Of a stretch of 64,000 bases of DNA, positions 8,164-16,861 are shown in pieces. The position numbers and the translations under genes are program-made. The notes under the pieces are model-generated. The model made no database searches, was not told the origin of the DNA, and saw only the letters and a program-made list of their open reading frames with translations. The DNA is taken from positions 1 through 64,000 of IMG/VR virus record IMGVR_UViG_3300032288_005833; one strand, 5' to 3'. How positions within the stretch are numbered: the first letter of the stretch is position 1; each line of letters opens with the position of its first letter. This stretch comes from a virus.

Positions 8164-10356
8164 ATGGCAAATTTTTTAAATGAGATTAAGGATAATTTTA
8201 GCAGCATAACTGATAAAAATCAGATATTGAATGCAGGTGTGGATAAACAAAGAACTGCTTTTTTAAAGGGACTAAAATCTACGTCATCTGGACAAAAAGA
8301 GGATCCTACCTACACCGGTTTTAGAATTATGTTTGATTTTGGATATGGCGGTCTAGTTGATCCCTCAACATTTCTTCCGATTAGTCCTTTACTTTCTAAA
8401 GGAAAATTCAATGACGGAAAAACAATGAAAAATGACGGTGCTACCGATTTCTTCCATCTTTCCAGACAGAAAATGAATATAGGGGAATATCCTAACTACA
8501 CCGAAGCTATGCATTATATGACTGCTGAGGGATTTTTAAGAGAAAGAAGAAGTGCTAGTGAAAATGGAGAATATGGGGGGAGTGTAGACAATACAGGAAG
8601 AGTAATAACAGGAGGAGATTCTGACAGATTTCAATCTGGCATTTCCCACAGAGCTGCTGCATTATCATCTTTTAGAAATTTACTTACCAGTATAAATGAA
8701 AAAAGCCCTTGGTTTATTCAATCCATTGGAGGATTAGATAAAGTTTTAGGAGTAGATCAGCAAAGACAAATAGAGAGTTCTAAAGGAAGAGAACAAAGAT
8801 CTGGAGTTTTAACTTTTGAATGTATGGATTCTATAGATCTTAGAATCAATGCAATGGCGGAGCTTTACAGAAAGGCGACATATGATTATCAATATCATAG
8901 ACAGCTATTACCTGACAATCTTCGTAAGTTCAGAATGTATATCATTGTTACAGAAATCAGACAAATAGATCTTCAAAAGAATCTTGCTGACGTACTTAAT
9001 CCGTTTAATTTTCCTGGTGTTAGAAACGCTGTTGATTCTATTAGGGATATAGCTCAATCTGCTGGTATATTAAAAACAACTTCTCCTGAATCTAAAAATC
9101 CAAAAACGGATTTAGAATCATTTGTAAAGTCGTTTGAAAGAATGGAACCTTACATCTTAATCTATCAATTAGATCTATGTGAGTTTAATTTCGATCAATC
9201 TTATCCATTTACAACTCTTAATAATTCGGTTGGTCCAGGAGCAGCCGCTGTTAAAAACATGTTCAAGATTCATGTGGGAGCAGCGAAAGAATATAAGCTT
9301 CAATATAACATTCTTTCAGATCTTATAAAGAACGAATCTACTTTTTCCCCTATATTAATTCAGGATAGCTGGAATTTAGTAGGATCACATATGCTACAAT
9401 CCGGGGGCGGAATAAATAATAATTTAAATGTATTTAAAAAACTAGCAAGTAATTTTATAACAAACTCTGTTGCTTCTGTTGTTCAACAACAAGTATCACC
9501 AATAGTTACAAAACAATTACTAGGAAATGCCTATGGATTTAGATTAAGTGATGCTATTAGATCTTTGAATTCGGTGCAAGACCTTGTTAGCGGTATAAAA
9601 GAGGTTAAGGATCCGTTTGGTGATTACAGGCCTCAGTCAAGAGGACTTGGCGGACCTAATGAAAGGCAATATCCAACTGTAAAAGAGGATGTTTATCCTA
9701 ACAATAATCCGAATAATGCAATAGGGTCTGCACAGGGAAATGTCTTTCCTAAAACCCCAACGACTAATATTTCTGGTTCTGCGATTTCTGATGATGTTTA
9801 TTTAAACAGTCCTGGAAAAGATTTAGGATTGCCTGCTAGATCTTATCCTGTTATAAAGGACGATGAGTATAGACGTGTTGGAGGAGATACTGATAACACG
9901 GAACTTGGTGTTCCTGATAGAGTTTATCCTGCTATAAAAGAGGACATCTACTCTAAAACCCCCGGTGAAGATTTGGGATTACCTAGAAGAATCTATAATA
10001 CAATAAAGGATGATCTATATTCTCAAACCCCTGGAAAAGATCTTGGGGTTCCTGATAGAAAATATGCATCAATTAAAGAGGATGTTTATAGAAATAGCGA
10101 TATCAAATACCCTGATATAAAAGAAAAAGTTTATACACCAGATCAAAGAATAGATTCTGAATTAAAGGATGATGTTTATCCAAATTCTGAAGTTGAATAC
10201 GGATCTATTAAAGAAACTGTATATACTAAGGATCAGCCAAATACCGAAAACCTTTCCAATCAAGACATCTATAATGAAAGCCCAGGGAAAGACCTTGGAC
10301 TACCAAAAAGGTTATATCCTGAGATTAAAGAGAATGCCTATAAAAAGGGATCTTAA
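8164..10356 (+). CDS. tail/baseplate protein with C-terminal Y-x2-IK-x3-Y repeat array
   Basis: The 730-aa protein has two parts. Residues 1 to about 490 form a folded structural region (for example YTGFRIMFDFGYGGLVDP near residue 47, and LDLCEFNFDQSYPFTTLNN) with Ser/Gln-rich helices near 400-480. Residues about 496-730 are a low-complexity, tandem-repeat tail built on SPGKDLGLPxRxY followed by xIKEDxY. Five near-complete units and several degenerate ones can be counted. No enzymatic motif, signal peptide or membrane segment is seen. It lies between the hub and the gp5-like spike, so it probably binds the hub complex. The repeat tail looks disordered and multivalent, and may be a binding array for another virion or host protein. 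Confidence 0.7.
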   Translation: MANFLNEIKDNFSSITDKNQILNAGVDKQRTAFLKGLKSTSSGQKEDPTYTGFRIMFDFGYGGLVDPSTFLPISPLLSKGKFNDGKTMKNDGATDFFHLSRQKMNIGEYPNYTEAMHYMTAEGFLRERRSASENGEYGGSVDNTGRVITGGDSDRFQSGISHRAAALSSFRNLLTSINEKSPWFIQSIGGLDKVLGVDQQRQIESSKGREQRSGVLTFECMDSIDLRINAMAELYRKATYDYQYHRQLLPDNLRKFRMYIIVTEIRQIDLQKNLADVLNPFNFPGVRNAVDSIRDIAQSAGILKTTSPESKNPKTDLESFVKSFERMEPYILIYQLDLCEFNFDQSYPFTTLNNSVGPGAAAVKNMFKIHVGAAKEYKLQYNILSDLIKNESTFSPILIQDSWNLVGSHMLQSGGGINNNLNVFKKLASNFITNSVASVVQQQVSPIVTKQLLGNAYGFRLSDAIRSLNSVQDLVSGIKEVKDPFGDYRPQSRGLGGPNERQYPTVKEDVYPNNNPNNAIGSAQGNVFPKTPTTNISGSAISDDVYLNSPGKDLGLPARSYPVIKDDEYRRVGGDTDNTELGVPDRVYPAIKEDIYSKTPGEDLGLPRRIYNTIKDDLYSQTPGKDLGVPDRKYASIKEDVYRNSDIKYPDIKEKVYTPDQRIDSELKDDVYPNSEVEYGSIKETVYTKDQPNTENLSNQDIYNESPGKDLGLPKRLYPEIKENAYKKGS
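9640..10350 (+). repeat. coding repeat array: SPGKDLGLPxRxYxxIK(E/D)DxY units
   Basis: In-frame degenerate repeats of about 22-30 codons within the 730-aa gene. The best units contain SPGKDLGLPARSYPVIKDD, TPGEDLGLPRRIYNTIKDD, TPGKDLGVPDRKYASIKED and SPGKDLGLPKRLYPEIKEN. Shorter units keep only the Y..IK(E/D)..Y half. DNA copies have diverged, so the protein motif is probably under selection. Confidence 0.8.
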
Positions 10357-10389
10357 AAACAAGGATAGATAAGAGAAAATCCTGTTTGT

Positions 10390-11169
10390 ATGTCTTCACA
10401 AAATTTACAAGAATCTAATATAGAAAGATCCCAACACTTCTTGGGTGTTGTTGTGGATAACAAAGATCCGGAATTTAAAGCAAGGTGTAAAGTTAGGGTT
10501 TTTGGGGTTTTTGATGATGTCAAAGACGAAGATTTACCTTGGGCATTTCAAAGATTTGATATTTCATTTGGGGATAACGGAGGATCAGGAAGGGTTAGTA
10601 TACCGAAGCTTGGGTGTATAGTTCATGTGCAATTTAATAATGGAAATTATTATTCACCAGAATACAAAGCAGTACAAGAACTTTCTAAAGATTTAATTGA
10701 AGAGATAAGTGCATCATACGAAGGTGCACATTCTTTAATATATGATGGAATAGAAAAACTAAAAATATATTACACAGTTGCTAAAGGCTTAGTTATAGAT
10801 TTAAAAGAATCAACTGTTGTTATTTCAAATGATAATTCTATAACGATAACACATGCAGGTCAAACATCAACCTTAGAGTTTAGAGGAGGAAAAATAACAG
10901 AATTTGCTAATTCTGAGATTGAAAGTACAGCTACAACTAGAATTAAACAAAGTAGTAATGAAGTGTGGGTAGATGGAAAAACAACAAAACTTGGACATGC
11001 TCCTGTATACTCTGCAATTCTTGCTGAGCCTTTATGGATGTTTTTAAAACAACTTGCAGCTGCGGTAGATGCTAAACTTCCATCAACCCCAGGAACAATG
11101 ACAAGCCTAGCTGAAAGCTATGAACAACTTTCGACATCAGATGTTGTTAAAGTAACAAAGTCTAATTAA
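10390..11169 (+). CDS. gp5: gp5-like baseplate spike with N-terminal OB fold, no lysozyme domain
   Basis: A 259-aa spike protein. Residues 15-100 form the OB-fold module shared by T4 gp5, gpV and VgrG: HFLGVVVDNKDPEFKARCKV, then DEDLPWAFQRFD, a glycine-rich loop (GDNGGSGRVSIPKLG) and HVQFNNGNYYSPEY. Residues 130-215 are a short-repeat beta region (IDLKESTVVISND, STLEFRGGKITEF, STATTRIKQ) like the triple-stranded beta-helix of the spike, ending in a helical tail. T4 gp5 carries a lysozyme domain between the OB fold and the beta-helix; that domain is absent here, so cell-wall hydrolysis must come from elsewhere. It should trimerise and sit on the hub encoded upstream. Confidence 0.8.
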   Translation: MSSQNLQESNIERSQHFLGVVVDNKDPEFKARCKVRVFGVFDDVKDEDLPWAFQRFDISFGDNGGSGRVSIPKLGCIVHVQFNNGNYYSPEYKAVQELSKDLIEEISASYEGAHSLIYDGIEKLKIYYTVAKGLVIDLKESTVVISNDNSITITHAGQTSTLEFRGGKITEFANSEIESTATTRIKQSSNEVWVDGKTTKLGHAPVYSAILAEPLWMFLKQLAAAVDAKLPSTPGTMTSLAESYEQLSTSDVVKVTKSN

Positions 11170-11174
11170 GGTAA

Positions 11175-14100
11175 ATGGATTTTAATTTCAATAAACTTCA
11201 AGATATAAGCGATAGAATCTCCAGCGGGGAACTTAAACCGGAGGATGTTCTAAATGAATTTGGTGGATTTACCGAGGATCTTCCTAGTGATGAAGAAATA
11301 ATTAACAACGCGGAGGAACTAGAAAAGTCTATAGATCCGGTTCCTATGATATTAACTGATGACGAGATTAACGATCTTATCTGTTCATACGAGGGAGAAG
11401 AACTTGCTAATAGAATTTTCTGGGAGATATTAAGAAAACAAAATTATCTAGATAAAATAACAGAAAGACCTGATTTTTCAAGAAATAGATTTTTTGATAA
11501 ATTCATGAATGATAACAATCTTTCTGAACAACTTCTAAGCTCTAAAGAAATGGTGTCTGATAGTTTAGATCTTGATCTATTAGGAATAAAATTTACAGGA
11601 TCTAATAAGAAAATTAGAAAATTTAAAATAGGTCCTTTTGGATTTGAAATACACGTCATAACACACAAAGGAGTTCCTCTGTTTTTTCACGTTGCTCCTA
11701 AAAAGATGTCTCTTCAATTTATAAGGGATCAACTAAAAAAGAAAAGCAAAAAGGGTAAAGCAAAAAAGTGCTCAGATGATATCTATAACAAATATGGATC
11801 TGGAGCAGGACCTGCAGCATCTACAAATGATGATTTTGGTGACGGCAGTGGTTCGGAAGCTGGGTCGGATTCTGGATTTGGATCTAATAATATAGACCCA
11901 GAAAATCTTGCTTCCCTCCTAGATAACATATTAGACAGAGAATCATCAGAGAAGGATGCTAATAACGCCTTTGATGTATCAGATATAGTTGATCAAGTTT
12001 TTTGTGAACCAGATTTTCCAATCAATCCAGAAACAGGAGAACCCCTATTCACTAAGGAAAATCTTAAATCATTCATAGAAGAAATATGTTTACCGGAAGA
12101 TGAATCTGCTATACCAGAGGTTTTACCAGAAGGTGACATAGAAGATGTCAGCGAAAAAATAAATCAATGCCTAAGCCAAGCTAAGGATATTTTTAAAGAC
12201 ATAAGGGAAAATAATGAGCTTAGATCTAGATACGAAAAGGCTGAAAAAGATCTAGAAGAAATTCTTTACCATTATAAGATAGTTAAAAATTATTATAACG
12301 GTCTTTCTAAATCTTTCGAAGCAAAGGCAAAAGCGGGAAAAAAAGGAAATCCTTTAACCCTAATACTTCCTCTTGTTTTAGCAAGATCCGAAGCTAATAA
12401 ATTTTTAGATGCTGTTAAAGATTTCTCTGGCAGATTTAAAGATACAAAAAAATTAACATCTTCAGGAAAGAAAGGATATGTAGGTATTAAATTTGATATA
12501 GCATTCCCAAATGGGCTAGGAAACGAAATACCATACGAAACGGTTAAACCAGAAGCTACCTCGGATCTTTTGTCTACTGATTACGAAAGAGTTGATATTA
12601 CCAAATTACAACTGGGAATGGAATTTGCTAAAAAAGGTATTTTAGGATCTGGAAATTCTTCATTTCTTAAATCGTACGAAGATTTCATATCTTTCCAGGA
12701 TAAAAACCCAGATTTATCCCCGCAATTTTATAACTTTATACAGGATATAGAAGGATCGAATAAACCAAAAGATGCAATTATAAAAGACATCGAAAAATCC
12801 CATGGATTTTTATATTCAACACTTATAGAAATATCTGCTAGCCCTTGGTTATTTTTTACTGCAGACGAAAGAGGGGATAATGACGCAAGAAAATCCGCTG
12901 ATATTAAACCACAAAGTACAAATCAAGACGGAGAGCCAAATCAATCTTTTAGTGATTTCTGGGGTAGCTTTAAAAAATCTTATGATTTAAAATATAATGC
13001 AAGAAAAAAGCTAGTAGAAGATAAAATAAATTCAATAAAATCCCTATCGGATAAATTTGTTGATATTCTAGCTGATTATTATTTTACTGTCAACATGAGC
13101 TCCACGTCGGACAACAGTAAAATGCTAAAAGATGTATCTGATAAAATGGATAAGAATGTTGAATACATCGAAACCCTTTTATTAGAAGTAGCACAAAAAA
13201 TACAGGAGCTTGATAATCAAAATTCTCCTGAGGTTTTACAATCAAGGGCTGAGTCTATAGATTGCTTTGGGTCAGGGGACAACGGAGAAGGAGCAGGATC
13301 TGGCGGATCAACATCTACTGGGATTTCTTTAGGACTTGATGCTAACGGAAATTCTAAACCAACAAATGGTGACACTTTAAAAGTTGCATGCCCTCCGGAT
13401 TGTTGTGGAGCATCAGGTCAAGCATTTTCCGGAGGAAATATATTAGAAGGATTAAACTCACCTGATTGTCCTAATCTTTTCACTACATGTTATTGGAAAG
13501 AGTTTGCTAAAAAAGCTACGACGGTTGGGATTCTTCCTATACCAAACGGATTACCACCGATAGAAAATCCTGCAGGTTTCTTACCTAATATCGGATTGAA
13601 ATATTGGCCAGTAGGTTATTTACCTCCTTCATTCATACCTTTACCCCCGCCTTTAGTTAATCCATTAGATGGTCTTCCTTTTATAAGAATACCAATGCCA
13701 ATGATATGGACTATTATACCTCCTATAGTTATACCTTTACCCATAGGTGTTATTGTTATATTCATACCATTTATTGGAGGATTTATGCCTAGTCCTTTAG
13801 TTTTCTTTCATGATTTCTTAACCGGCAATTCGATATTTCTTTTAGGTATTAGAGGATTTAGATTCATCCCACGAAAATCAGATCCAGTTATACCTGATCC
13901 TTTGGTTAGAATAAAGCAGTTCTTATCGCTAGGAATACCAAATTATCTATTTCCTTTCCCAAATCTTGGTAAAGATAATGTGGATGATCCTAAAAGGATA
14001 AAGAAAGACATTTTAGCAAGTCTTAAAAAGAGATTAGCTAATGCTAAGGTAAATGTAGATTTTTCAAAGATTCAGAAAGTTCAGGACGATTTAGCTAAAA

Positions 14101-15713
14101 AGAAACAAGAATTAGAAAATCAAATTCTGGATGCTAAAAGAAAATCTCCTCTAGACGGATCGGATCCTAGCCAAAAAATAAAAGAACTATCTGAATTATC
14201 AGCTTCATTTGATGCACAAAAGATCGAAGCAATTAAATCGATAATGAAAGATTATTTAAAAAGTGCAATTACCGTTCCTGATGTACAATTTCCTAAGCAA
14301 TCAAAAAATTTGATTGCTGATATACCTTCTCCTATAAAAATCATAAGAGACATTAATGCTAAAATAAAAATAGGAGCAATACCCCAGGTTCCTTCTAAGG
14401 GGGGAAAGATTAATTTAAAATCTAGAATCTTGGATTCTGTTAAGAATATAGAATTTAAATCGGCTTCTAAGTATGCAGATCTTAATAAGGATCTTCCAAA
14501 GGGATCTAGAATAGTAGCAGTTTTTAATTCTCCGATAAACGAACTTGGTAAAAATCCAGAAGATTTAGAATCACTAAAAGGAATAATATCTGACGGGATA
14601 GGACAAATATTTAGTGGAGACAAATCTCCGTTAAGTAATAAATCTCTTTTGACCTTTAAACCCAAATTAAAAAAGATACCAAGAATTCCAGGAGCTGGTC
14701 TTCCTGCACCGGGTGCAATAATATCAACGCCCAATCCTATTGTCAGCTCTGTTAAGGGGTTTGTCTCTAAGAATTTGAATGTTAATGTTCAGGATCTAGT
14801 TAAGCTTGCTGACAGAACATCTATAGGTGGTAATAAGGTATTAAGAGAAAAGGATATTCAATTAATGATTAGAAATTCTTTAGATAAAACCCTAAGTAAA
14901 TTTCCGGTAGATTTAAAGAATGTTAATTTTCCTAATATTGCTAGTGCTGGAGACGTTGCGCAGGAATATTCTAAATTTTCTTCATCCTTGGAACTACCCC
15001 CATTTCCTCCAAAGAAAAGTGGTAATCCCGCAGTTCCTATAGGGATTGGAGGAATACCTCCTATAATAATACCAGGAGCTGTCATTGCAAATTTTATAGT
15101 TAAAGGAGCATCCTCTGCTATCGATTCAATGGATGTTTCTAAAATAATACCTGGCGGTCTACCTGCATTTGATAATCTTACTGCAGATGATATTAAGGTA
15201 ATGGGAAATAATACAGCAGTTTCTTTTTTAAATAAAATTAGTATACCTGCACTAGATAATTTACCTCGTATACCTTTAGAAGCAAGACCACAGGATTACG
15301 TTGAACTTGTTATGGGTTTTCTTCCTGTTCATCCATTTGCTGATATTGCATTTACTCTATTATGGACTAAATATAAAAGTCCGCCCAGAATTCCAATACC
15401 TTCAGATATAATAGAACAGCTTATAAATCTACAAAAAGCTATAGTTTATAAACTGCCTTGGCCAATAGTAGTTTTATTAGGAAGAAATATTATTAACATT
15501 TTAAATCCTCTTTATACTAGAGAAGATATACCAAGATGGGATAGGATGTCTTTGAAAAATCCATTTTTTGTTGTTTTTCTTGATGAATTCATCAGATCTG
15601 CAGCAGACATCTCAGGAGGATTCAAATTCTTTATAGGAGCGGGAAAATTATTTTATCCCCTCCCAACTCTCGAAATTAATTTGGGGTTTGGTACTAAAAT
15701 TAACATAAACTAA
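11175..15713 (+). CDS. 1512-aa proline-rich hydrophobic structural protein
   Basis: A very large protein next to the spike gene. Residues 1-250 are acidic and soluble with a Gly/Ser/Asp linker near 210-235. About 370-700 is largely helical. A cysteine cluster (CPPDCCGASGQ, then CPNLFTTC) lies near 740-775. About 780-900 is strikingly hydrophobic and proline-rich (for example LPPSFIPLPPPLVNPLDG and IIPPIVIPLPIGVIVIFIPF). A basic coiled-coil stretch follows (about 935-1030), and a second proline/isoleucine-rich stretch near 1275-1320 (IGIGGIPPIIIPGAVIANF). The hydrophobic segments could interact with membrane during DNA ejection. Size, helices and hydrophobic stretches recall tape-measure or pilot proteins, but the proline content is unusual for a tape measure. 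It is in the spike/hub region, so a tail-lumen or tip component is the most reasonable inference. Confidence 0.65.
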   Translation: MDFNFNKLQDISDRISSGELKPEDVLNEFGGFTEDLPSDEEIINNAEELEKSIDPVPMILTDDEINDLICSYEGEELANRIFWEILRKQNYLDKITERPDFSRNRFFDKFMNDNNLSEQLLSSKEMVSDSLDLDLLGIKFTGSNKKIRKFKIGPFGFEIHVITHKGVPLFFHVAPKKMSLQFIRDQLKKKSKKGKAKKCSDDIYNKYGSGAGPAASTNDDFGDGSGSEAGSDSGFGSNNIDPENLASLLDNILDRESSEKDANNAFDVSDIVDQVFCEPDFPINPETGEPLFTKENLKSFIEEICLPEDESAIPEVLPEGDIEDVSEKINQCLSQAKDIFKDIRENNELRSRYEKAEKDLEEILYHYKIVKNYYNGLSKSFEAKAKAGKKGNPLTLILPLVLARSEANKFLDAVKDFSGRFKDTKKLTSSGKKGYVGIKFDIAFPNGLGNEIPYETVKPEATSDLLSTDYERVDITKLQLGMEFAKKGILGSGNSSFLKSYEDFISFQDKNPDLSPQFYNFIQDIEGSNKPKDAIIKDIEKSHGFLYSTLIEISASPWLFFTADERGDNDARKSADIKPQSTNQDGEPNQSFSDFWGSFKKSYDLKYNARKKLVEDKINSIKSLSDKFVDILADYYFTVNMSSTSDNSKMLKDVSDKMDKNVEYIETLLLEVAQKIQELDNQNSPEVLQSRAESIDCFGSGDNGEGAGSGGSTSTGISLGLDANGNSKPTNGDTLKVACPPDCCGASGQAFSGGNILEGLNSPDCPNLFTTCYWKEFAKKATTVGILPIPNGLPPIENPAGFLPNIGLKYWPVGYLPPSFIPLPPPLVNPLDGLPFIRIPMPMIWTIIPPIVIPLPIGVIVIFIPFIGGFMPSPLVFFHDFLTGNSIFLLGIRGFRFIPRKSDPVIPDPLVRIKQFLSLGIPNYLFPFPNLGKDNVDDPKRIKKDILASLKKRLANAKVNVDFSKIQKVQDDLAKKKQELENQILDAKRKSPLDGSDPSQKIKELSELSASFDAQKIEAIKSIMKDYLKSAITVPDVQFPKQSKNLIADIPSPIKIIRDINAKIKIGAIPQVPSKGGKINLKSRILDSVKNIEFKSASKYADLNKDLPKGSRIVAVFNSPINELGKNPEDLESLKGIISDGIGQIFSGDKSPLSNKSLLTFKPKLKKIPRIPGAGLPAPGAIISTPNPIVSSVKGFVSKNLNVNVQDLVKLADRTSIGGNKVLREKDIQLMIRNSLDKTLSKFPVDLKNVNFPNIASAGDVAQEYSKFSSSLELPPFPPKKSGNPAVPIGIGGIPPIIIPGAVIANFIVKGASSAIDSMDVSKIIPGGLPAFDNLTADDIKVMGNNTAVSFLNKISIPALDNLPRIPLEARPQDYVELVMGFLPVHPFADIAFTLLWTKYKSPPRIPIPSDIIEQLINLQKAIVYKLPWPIVVLLGRNIINILNPLYTREDIPRWDRMSLKNPFFVVFLDEFIRSAADISGGFKFFIGAGKLFYPLPTLEINLGFGTKININ

Positions 15714-15736
15714 AAATCATTTAAAAACAAAAAAAA

Positions 15737-16861
15737 ATGGCTAAGAAAAGACAATACACAAGGGACGAGTATTCTCCGGAAGAAAGGGCTGTTATGGACG
15801 AACTTTACGAAGGTCACTTTAGAGTAACCTTCGCAGATAACCCTGCGCAATCATATTCTAAAGAGCTAGAAGAAAACCAAGTTCTAAGTGTAAGGATCAC
15901 ACAAATCAGAGGAACAAATGCAATAGGAGAAACCTCAGTAGGACAATCCGTTGCAATAGATTTAATGAAGGAAGAAAAAGCAATCAAAAGATTAGGATTC
16001 CCTGCACTTGATGTACAGGAAGGATCACAATTGGATGTTGTTATATTCAAAGATAAATCAGGAATGTATAACGGATCCCTAGCAGCGGGATACGAAAATT
16101 CATTAAAGACTGATCTATTGAATTCAATTAAAGACGAGAAATCAGCATATACAGTAAGGATTGATTCAACATGCCCAGGTGGCTTTATGGTGAATCTTTC
16201 TGGTATTAAGTGCTTCTTGCCTGGATCTTTAGCAGCTGCTAATAGAATCATAGATTTCCAATCATTTGTTGGAAAAACAATTAATATTATGATTGAGACA
16301 TATGATGAAAGAAGAGACATTTTTGTTGTTTCTTTCAAAAAATATCTGAAGCATGTTATTAATGCTAAAGTTGAAGAACTTTCGCTCACACAAAAATATA
16401 CAGGAACTGTTACAGGAGCATCAAATGCTGGTGTATTTGTAGAGTGGGATCAGTATTACACAGGTTTAATCCCTGCTGAAGAATTTGATAATGCAGGTAT
16501 TAAAATGGATTTAAGCTCAGGAGGAAGCGTATCGTTTTATGTTTCTGATTTTAGAAATCCAAACAGAATTGTACTAAGATTAAATCCACCGGAAGGAAAA
16601 GATAAGGATTTACAAGAGCTTAGAGACATTTCTTTATCAGAAGATAAAGAAAATAAAATATATAGAGGGACAGTGACAAAGGTGAAGAATTTCGGGGTTT
16701 TTGTAAAACTTGAAAATAACATCGTTGGCCTTGTTGAAAAGGACTATTTGGCTGGAAATCCAAAAGATTATGAAGTAGGATCTGAAATATCCTGCACCAT
16801 TATGGACGTAGAGCTACAGAGTTCAAAACTCTATCTAAAGCAAAAAATTGAAAATACTTGA
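15737..16861 (+). CDS. S1-domain RNA-binding protein, ribosomal S1-like, four repeats
   Basis: The 374-aa protein looks like four consecutive OB-fold S1 domains, at about residues 42-115, 136-205, 218-285 and 308-370. Repeats 2-4 show the hallmark second-strand motif: PGGFMVNLSGIKCFLPGS, AGVFVEWDQYYTGLIPAEEF and FGVFVKLENNIVGLVEKDYL. A basic/acidic N-terminal tail (MAKKRQYTRDEYSPEER) precedes them. In bacteria, S1 recruits mRNAs to the 30S subunit, especially those with AU-rich, unstructured leaders and no Shine-Dalgarno sequence. That is exactly the leader type in this window. The gene sits inside the baseplate operon and overlaps the amidoligase-like gene by 14 bases. It may promote phage mRNA translation, bind mRNA for another reason, or be a virion component. 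The domain call is secure; the role is inferred. Confidence 0.85.
   Translation: MAKKRQYTRDEYSPEERAVMDELYEGHFRVTFADNPAQSYSKELEENQVLSVRITQIRGTNAIGETSVGQSVAIDLMKEEKAIKRLGFPALDVQEGSQLDVVIFKDKSGMYNGSLAAGYENSLKTDLLNSIKDEKSAYTVRIDSTCPGGFMVNLSGIKCFLPGSLAAANRIIDFQSFVGKTINIMIETYDERRDIFVVSFKKYLKHVINAKVEELSLTQKYTGTVTGASNAGVFVEWDQYYTGLIPAEEFDNAGIKMDLSSGGSVSFYVSDFRNPNRIVLRLNPPEGKDKDLQELRDISLSEDKENKIYRGTVTKVKNFGVFVKLENNIVGLVEKDYLAGNPKDYEVGSEISCTIMDVELQSSKLYLKQKIENT

Noticed and set aside
10390-11169. A lysozyme domain in the gp5-like spike
   Set aside because: The stretch between OB fold and beta-helix is too short and has no lysozyme motif.
14252-15085. Minus-strand open frames inside the 1512-aa gene
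   Set aside because: They overlap a clearly coding frame, have proline/isoleucine composition mirrored from it and no own leader.
11175-15713. Naming the 1512-aa protein as the tape measure
   Set aside because: Size and helices are suggestive but the long proline-rich hydrophobic segments and the cysteine cluster are not typical; I left it as a structural protein.
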